From: an uncultured Collinsella sp.
GTDB taxonomy: Bacteria > Actinomycetota > Coriobacteriia > Coriobacteriales > Coriobacteriaceae
Direction of reading: 5' to 3'
Length of the DNA stretch: 16,662 nucleotides
Assembly: GCA_902494685.1 (NCBI GenBank)
Contig: CABUUE010000009.1
Location: 1-16,662, forward strand
The number at the start of each line of letters is the position of its first letter. The first letter of the stretch is position 1. Below the pieces are notes generated by a model that saw only the letters and a program-made list of their open reading frames with translations, searched no databases and had not been told where the DNA came from. A program made the translations under genes and the position numbers. Below, in pieces: positions 13,074 to 16,662 of this stretch.

Positions 13074-14140
13074 TATGCGTTCCCCTGTTTGGTGCCCTTC
13101 ATGCGGTACAGCGAGTCCGCAAGAATGGCAGGGTTGTTGACGCCAAAGTCGCCCAGGCGCTCCGGATCCTCGCTGATGTCGTCCATGAGCTCCTGCAGCG
13201 AGCCGTACTCGTCGACGATCTTCTCGGCCACGCCGTCGCGCACGACGGACACGCGCGAAAGCGTGCGCAGGCCCAGCGGTGTCATGACGGAGTCCTCGTC
13301 CAGGTCGTCGTAACCCAGAACCGCCGCCACATGCTGCGGGTCGGACAGGTCCTTGGGCGTCATGCGGCTCAGCTCGGCGCGGATCTTCTCGGCGTTTGCC
13401 TCAGAGGAATCGCTTGCGTAGTCGCGGATCATCAAGTCGTATTCGGTATCCATGCTGGAGCCGGCGAGCTGCTCGAGCTGCATCTGCACGAGCTTGCCCT
13501 GGTTGCCCAGCTTGACAATGCAATCCTTAAGCTCGGTCTTTGCCTGCTGCATGATCTCGAAGCTCGAGAAAATACCGGTAATGTCGGCGAGCGTGACGTA
13601 GTCGTCGAGCTCAAGGGCCGTCAGGCGCAGCAAGGAGCGGTCGAGCGACTGACGGGTGGTCTGAAGCGTGGCGACGAGCTGGTTGACCGAGCTCATGATG
13701 GTGGTGACGGGCTGGATCTCGTAACTCTTGCCGTGGACGTACACGTTGACGACGGCGCGACGAGCCGAAACCGAGATCACGATGGCGTCGGTGAGCACCG
13801 ACATGCGAGCGGCGGTGCGGTGACGCATGCCCGTCTCGCTCGTGGCAAGCGAGGGATCGGGATTGAGGTGGAAGTTGGCGCGCAGGATCTGGGTGAGGTC
13901 GCCGTCGATGACGATGGCACCGTCCATCTTGGAGAGCTCGAACAGACGGTTCGAGGTGAACGAAATGTTGAGCGGGAAGCCGTCGTTACCGGCAGCGAGC
14001 ACGTTTTCGGTGTCACCGACGCAGATAAGGGCGCCCAGGTGACCGGCGATGATCATGTCGAGGGCGGTGCGGATCGGCTGACCAGGTGCCGTCAGGCGGA
14101 TGGCCTGTTCCATACGCTTTTGCAGCTCGTTCTTATCCAA
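13073..14140 (-). CDS. disA: Diadenylate cyclase DisA (c-di-AMP synthase, DNA integrity scanner)
   Basis: DisA joins two ATP into the second messenger c-di-AMP and, in Bacillus, scans DNA for branched structures. The N-terminal DAC domain (about 1-145) has the catalytic DGA at 73-75 and GMRHRTA at 104-110. A helical linker follows (about 150-280), then a C-terminal helix-hairpin-helix DNA-binding part with LRTLSRVSVVRDGVAEKIVDEYGSLQELMDD. The 355-residue length is normal. The start is a TTG at 14138-14140: GGGAG lies 7 bases upstream, and no ATG or GTG is in frame back to the preceding stop. It heads the operon disA-ispD-ispF-cysS-rlmB-rae1. The radA gene, often its upstream neighbour, is absent; mntP is divergent instead. 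Confidence 0.96.
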   Translation of the reverse strand: MDKNELQKRMEQAIRLTAPGQPIRTALDMIIAGHLGALICVGDTENVLAAGNDGFPLNISFTSNRLFELSKMDGAIVIDGDLTQILRANFHLNPDPSLATSETGMRHRTAARMSVLTDAIVISVSARRAVVNVYVHGKSYEIQPVTTIMSSVNQLVATLQTTRQSLDRSLLRLTALELDDYVTLADITGIFSSFEIMQQAKTELKDCIVKLGNQGKLVQMQLEQLAGSSMDTEYDLMIRDYASDSSEANAEKIRAELSRMTPKDLSDPQHVAAVLGYDDLDEDSVMTPLGLRTLSRVSVVRDGVAEKIVDEYGSLQELMDDISEDPERLGDFGVNNPAILADSLYRMKGTKQGNA

Positions 14141-14253
14141 GGCATCGCTCCCATCGTATACGCTCCATAAACGCTAAATAGTTTCTCACGGTTTGTCCCC
14201 GCGGCGCTTGCGAAATCCGATGCTTACAGAATGAGCGAACACAGCTGAGAGCC

Positions 14254-14269
14254 CAACCCAAATGGGTTG
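14254..14269. other. Short inverted repeat upstream of the riboswitch
   Basis: CAACCC-N4-GGGTTG lies between disA and the mntP riboswitch, near where the mntP promoter should be. It may be an operator or chance. I could not identify a convincing promoter pair in 14141-14288 for either direction. Confidence 0.3.
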
Positions 14270-14288
14270 CTTATGTGGTAGCATCGGG

Positions 14289-14392
14289 GTTCACATGAAT
14301 GAGGGAGTAGTCGCGTGGCCGGGTTCGCCTCCGGTGGCGCGGCAAGTCAACATACTGGCCGAAACGGTCTGGCTTGCCTTAATGAACGAGAC
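14289..14392 (+). promoter_or_regulatory. yybP-ykoY (manganese) riboswitch
   Basis: The conserved parts of this aptamer are present in order: GAGGGAGTAG (14301-14310), GTCAACATACTGG (14346-14358) and GAACGAGACT (14384-14393). GUUCA at 14289-14293 can pair with UGAAC at 14383-14387 as the closing stem. The class senses Mn2+ and commonly controls mntP. The two inner sequences form the cross-helix metal pocket in known structures. A terminator follows directly, so Mn2+ binding is expected to permit read-through into mntP. Confidence 0.88.
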
Positions 14393-14433
14393 TCGTGGTT
14401 GTGCGCGCAGCGCGTACGCCACGGGTCTTTTTT
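14390..14433 (+). terminator. Riboswitch expression-platform terminator
   Basis: GACTCGTGG (14390-14398) pairs with CCACGGGTC (14419-14427, one G-U) and an inner GCGCG/CGCGT pairing, followed by six T residues at 14428-14433. Its 5' arm begins within the riboswitch GAGAC motif, so aptamer folding and terminator formation compete. Confidence 0.88.
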
Positions 14434-14486
14434 GTTATTCCCCCAAGAGGTACACGCGGGCTCGCCCGCAGAGAGGGAGCCAGGCT

Positions 14487-15065
14487 ATGGGACTCGCAGA
14501 GCTCGTGTTGCTCGCCGTTGGCCTTTCGATGGACGCCTTTGCCGTTTCCATCTGCAAGGGTCTCGGCATGAAAAAGATCAACCTTAAGGTCGCCGTGGTG
14601 CTCGGCCTGTTCTTTGGCGGCTTCCAGGCCGGCATGCCCGTAATCGGATGGGCGCTTGGCAGTCAGTTTATGGGCATCATCGGCCCCATCGACCACTGGA
14701 TCGCCTTTATCCTGCTCGCCTTCATCGGCGGCAAAATGCTGTGGGAAGCCTTTACCGAGGACGAGGATGAAGGCGACGGCAAGGATGCCGAAAAGATTGA
14801 CCTGGTCGAGTACCTGCTCCTCGCCATTGCCACCTCAATCGACGCCCTAGCCGTGGGCATCTCGTTTGCGGCACTCTCGGTCGACATCGTGCCCGCTGTA
14901 TCGCTTATAGGCATCACAACGTTTATCTTCTCCGTCGCCGGCGTGGCGATCGGCCACACCTTTGGCGCGCGCTACGAAAAACCCGCCACCATCGTGGGTG
15001 GCGTCGTGCTTATCCTTATCGGCCTCAAGATTCTGCTGGAACACTTGGGGTTTTTGGCGCTGTAA
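14487..15065 (+). CDS. mntP: Manganese efflux pump MntP
   Basis: A 192-residue inner-membrane Mn2+ exporter with six predicted membrane segments. It is built as two repeats, each with the conserved Asp motif: GLSMDAFAVSICKGL (Asp16) and ATSIDALAVGISFA (Asp119). An acidic cytoplasmic loop (EDEDEGDGKDAEK, about 91-103) separates the halves. The ATG at 14487 follows GGGAG by 7 bases. An open frame continues upstream to 14262 but crosses the riboswitch and terminator, so an earlier start is excluded. Together with the riboswitch, expression should rise with intracellular manganese. A strong terminator follows. Confidence 0.97.
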   Translation: MGLAELVLLAVGLSMDAFAVSICKGLGMKKINLKVAVVLGLFFGGFQAGMPVIGWALGSQFMGIIGPIDHWIAFILLAFIGGKMLWEAFTEDEDEGDGKDAEKIDLVEYLLLAIATSIDALAVGISFAALSVDIVPAVSLIGITTFIFSVAGVAIGHTFGARYEKPATIVGGVVLILIGLKILLEHLGFLAL

Positions 15066-15093
15066 AACACCCTTCAAAACTAAACGTCCGGGC

Positions 15094-15127
15094 AAGGCCT
15101 CATGCAGAGTTTTGCATGAGGCCTTTT
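15094..15127 (+). terminator. Terminator of mntP
   Basis: AAGGCCTCATGCA (15094-15106) pairs perfectly over 13 bp with 15113-15125 around GAGTTT, with the stem running into TTTT. The loop and 3' arm also form the first copy of the box described for the downstream hipB-like promoter. Confidence 0.85.
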
Positions 15128-15172
15128 CATGCAGACTTTTGCATGTCATACTGATATGCAAAAGTCTGCACG
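15101..15172. promoter_or_regulatory. Three operator-like boxes before the hipB-like gene
   Basis: Box 1 is CATGCAGAGTTTTGCATGA (15101-15119), box 2 CATGCAGACTTTTGCATGT (15128-15146), and box 3 is the inverted relative at 15154-15172. Boxes 2 and 3 form a perfect 15-bp inverted repeat (15130-15144 and 15156-15170) with an 11-base spacer. A weak promoter TTTTCA-N17-CATACT (15124-15152) would be covered by them. Autoregulation by the HipB/HipA complex is the likely role. Confidence 0.65.
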
Positions 15173-15185
15173 TTAGGAGATCGCC

Positions 15186-15656
15186 GTGGATACCCTTCCC
15201 ATCACCACACCGCGCCAAGCTGGCATCTACGTGCGCCAGGCACGCGATGCTCAGGGTCTCACCCGTGCAACCCTCGCTAAAAAAGCCGGTGTTTCGGAGC
15301 GCCTGCTCGCATCGCTCGAGCTGGGAGATGCCACGGGTATTCGGCTCGACAAGCTGCTGGCGGTTTTCGGTGCTCTCGGACTGGCACTAGTTGCTCAAGG
15401 GAATATCGACGACACGAAACATGAGCAGCCAACCGACGCCCCGCATGCCGATTTGCAACCTTGTAGCACCCCCAGGTGCCATCACACTCAACGTCTTCAC
15501 CATCGCAACCGACGCGGCGCAGCCATTCCAGCTCTTCCAGATACCCCCTTTACGGCCGAGCTCTACGACAAGGCCTTCGCCGATTTCGCCATGTCCAATC
15601 TCGGAGTCTCGATTGCCGCAAGCGCATCTGCCCAAACCAAGCCCGAAGGGAGATAG
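15186..15656 (+). CDS. hipB: HipB-like XRE-family antitoxin/regulator
   Basis: The 156-residue protein begins at GTG after AGGAG (6-base spacing). Residues about 10-72 form an XRE-type helix-turn-helix (AGIYVRQARDAQGLTRATLAKKAGVSERLLASLELGDATGIRLDKLLAVFGALGLALVAQG), as in HipB antitoxins that bind and restrain HipA and repress the operon. The C-terminal part ends with FTAELYDKAFADFAMSNLGVSIAAS, plausible as a HipA contact. The middle (about 78-112) is rich in His, Arg and Pro and looks unlike a folded segment; a pair of compensating frameshifts cannot be excluded. The gene is followed by the HipA-like gene after three bases. Confidence 0.85.
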   Translation: MDTLPITTPRQAGIYVRQARDAQGLTRATLAKKAGVSERLLASLELGDATGIRLDKLLAVFGALGLALVAQGNIDDTKHEQPTDAPHADLQPCSTPRCHHTQRLHHRNRRGAAIPALPDTPFTAELYDKAFADFAMSNLGVSIAASASAQTKPEGR

Positions 15657-15659
15657 CCA

Positions 15660-16662
15660 ATGGCCAGAAAAACGCTTCGGACTATTATTTGCGGCGTACC
15701 CGCAGGAACGCTCATGCAAGATGAGAGCGGTCTAGTCAGTTTTGCCTACGATCAAGATTATGACGGGCCAGCCCTATCGACCAACATTCCCGTATCAAAT
15801 CGCACATACGGCCAACAGGTCATGAATCCGTACTTGTTTGGCCTTCTGCCCGACAGCGAGGACCAACGAAAAGCGATTGCCGCCGAATTCGACGCCAGGC
15901 CCAATAATCCCGTTGCGCTGCTCAGCCATATCGGACTCGACTGTCCGGGCGGAGTGCAGTTTTGCGCCGAAGAAGATATCGACGCCGCCTTGCATCGCAC
16001 TGGCGAATACCGCCCTATAGACGACCACGAGATTGCCTTGCGCCTCAAGTCGATCAGGGATGACCGCGAGGCATCGTGGATGGGCCTAGATGAAAGTTGG
16101 TCACTTGGAGGCAACCAGGGCAAGTTCGCACTCGCGCTCATAGACGGTCGCTGGTGCGAATGCGTAGGTTCCTCGCCCACGACGCATATTTTCAAAAATG
16201 GCGTTATCGGATTTAAACTTGAAGCTCTTAATGAGTTTGTCTGCATGAAAAGCGCCCAGCGCGCGGGTATCGCAACGGCGAACGTTGAGTATCGCTTATT
16301 TGAGGACGAACCCGCCCTCATTGTTGAACGCTATGACCGTGTGAAAGCCAAAGACGGAACAATCATGCGTCTACACCAAGAAGACCTCTGTCAGGCCCTT
16401 GGAGTGATGCCCGCTCAAAAGTACACGGCAGACGGTGGCCCGACCGCACGCGACATTCAGGAACTCCTCGTCAACACGAGCCATCATCAACTTAACCTGT
16501 ATCTGTTTACGCAGATACTTTTCTTTAACGCCATCATCGGCGCACCGGACGCGCATGCGAAGAACTATTCCCTGCTTCTTGGAAACGGCAGCACAGCTAT
16601 GATGGCCCGTATGTATGACGTTGCATCGGGGCTGGCATACGAACGCATGCGGCGAAAAGCGC
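15660..16662 (+). CDS. hipA: HipA-like serine/threonine kinase toxin (partial, right edge)
   Basis: 334 codons are visible without a stop; the C-terminus lies beyond the window. HipA toxins are kinases that phosphorylate a translation factor (GltX for E. coli HipA) and cause growth arrest. Features in order: N-terminal subdomain with NPYLFGLLPDSEDQR (56-70), Gly-rich loop SLGGNQGK at 148-155, ATP-binding Lys179 in TTHIFK, ERYDR at 223-227, LHQEDLCQALG (238-248), catalytic GAPDAHAKNYSLL with Asp297 and Asn302, and metal-binding Asp320 in YDVASGL. All look intact, so the visible kinase should be active. Start ATG is three bases after the HipB-like stop. Only about 80-110 residues should be missing. 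Confidence 0.92.
   Translation, partial: MARKTLRTIICGVPAGTLMQDESGLVSFAYDQDYDGPALSTNIPVSNRTYGQQVMNPYLFGLLPDSEDQRKAIAAEFDARPNNPVALLSHIGLDCPGGVQFCAEEDIDAALHRTGEYRPIDDHEIALRLKSIRDDREASWMGLDESWSLGGNQGKFALALIDGRWCECVGSSPTTHIFKNGVIGFKLEALNEFVCMKSAQRAGIATANVEYRLFEDEPALIVERYDRVKAKDGTIMRLHQEDLCQALGVMPAQKYTADGGPTARDIQELLVNTSHHQLNLYLFTQILFFNAIIGAPDAHAKNYSLLLGNGSTAMMARMYDVASGLAYERMRRKA

Noticed and set aside
14262..14486. N-terminal extension of MntP through the upstream open frame
   Set aside because: It covers the riboswitch and its terminator; MntP proteins begin at the first membrane segment.
15758..16321. 187-codon minus-strand frame over the HipA-like gene
   Set aside because: It is antisense to an uninterrupted HipA frame with all kinase motifs and has no ribosome binding site or recognisable domain.

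Overview
The window looks like chromosome of a high-GC member of the Actinomycetota, most probably Coriobacteriia and perhaps Collinsella. The evidence is the base composition, the EF-Tu and DisA sequences and the gene order; no 16S rRNA is present, so the genus is an inference.

Layout. (1) 1-2327, minus strand: translation and secretion genes. A promoter near 2310 drives tRNA-Tyr, tRNA-Thr and tRNA-Met and then tuf (EF-Tu), which ends at a strong terminator. A second promoter near 480 drives rpmG (L33), tRNA-Trp and the start of a probable secE, which leaves the window. (2) 2328-8624: an accessory block with lower GC. It holds a large imperfect palindrome, a divergent RpiR-type regulator and beta-glycoside PTS locus (GH1 6-phospho-beta-glycosidase plus EIIBC), a gene-poor stretch with tandem palindromes, tRNA-Thr(TGT), and a one-gene HTH-HipA-like kinase preceded by a near-perfect 27-bp inverted repeat. 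(3) 8652-14140, minus strand: a tightly packed housekeeping operon, disA-ispD-ispF-cysS-rlmB-rae1/yacP. Overlapping or touching start and stop codons suggest translational coupling. The only real gap, between cysS and rlmB, holds a nested RNA hairpin. (4) 14289-16662, plus strand: a yybP-ykoY manganese riboswitch with terminator, mntP, and a HipB/HipA-like pair whose promoter region carries three copies of one operator-like box. HipA runs off the right edge.

How it fits together. Blocks 1 and 3 carry the disA-ispD-ispF-cysS-rlmB-rae1-(sigH)-rpmG-secE order known from Bacillus, so block 2 looks like an insertion or rearrangement within an old cluster. The PTS locus would import and phosphorylate a beta-glycoside, the GH1 enzyme would cleave the phosphosugar, and the RpiR protein would sense a sugar phosphate and act at TGATTCA repeats in the shared intergenic region. 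Two HipA-type kinases of different architecture lie about 8 kb apart, each with strong dyad symmetry in front of it.

Most notable unexplained signals: the cysS-rlmB structured RNA, the inverted repeat that contains the ribosome binding site of the HTH-HipA gene, the paired ATCTGTAACA palindromes with a compensatory base change, and the HipB-type box shared with the mntP terminator.
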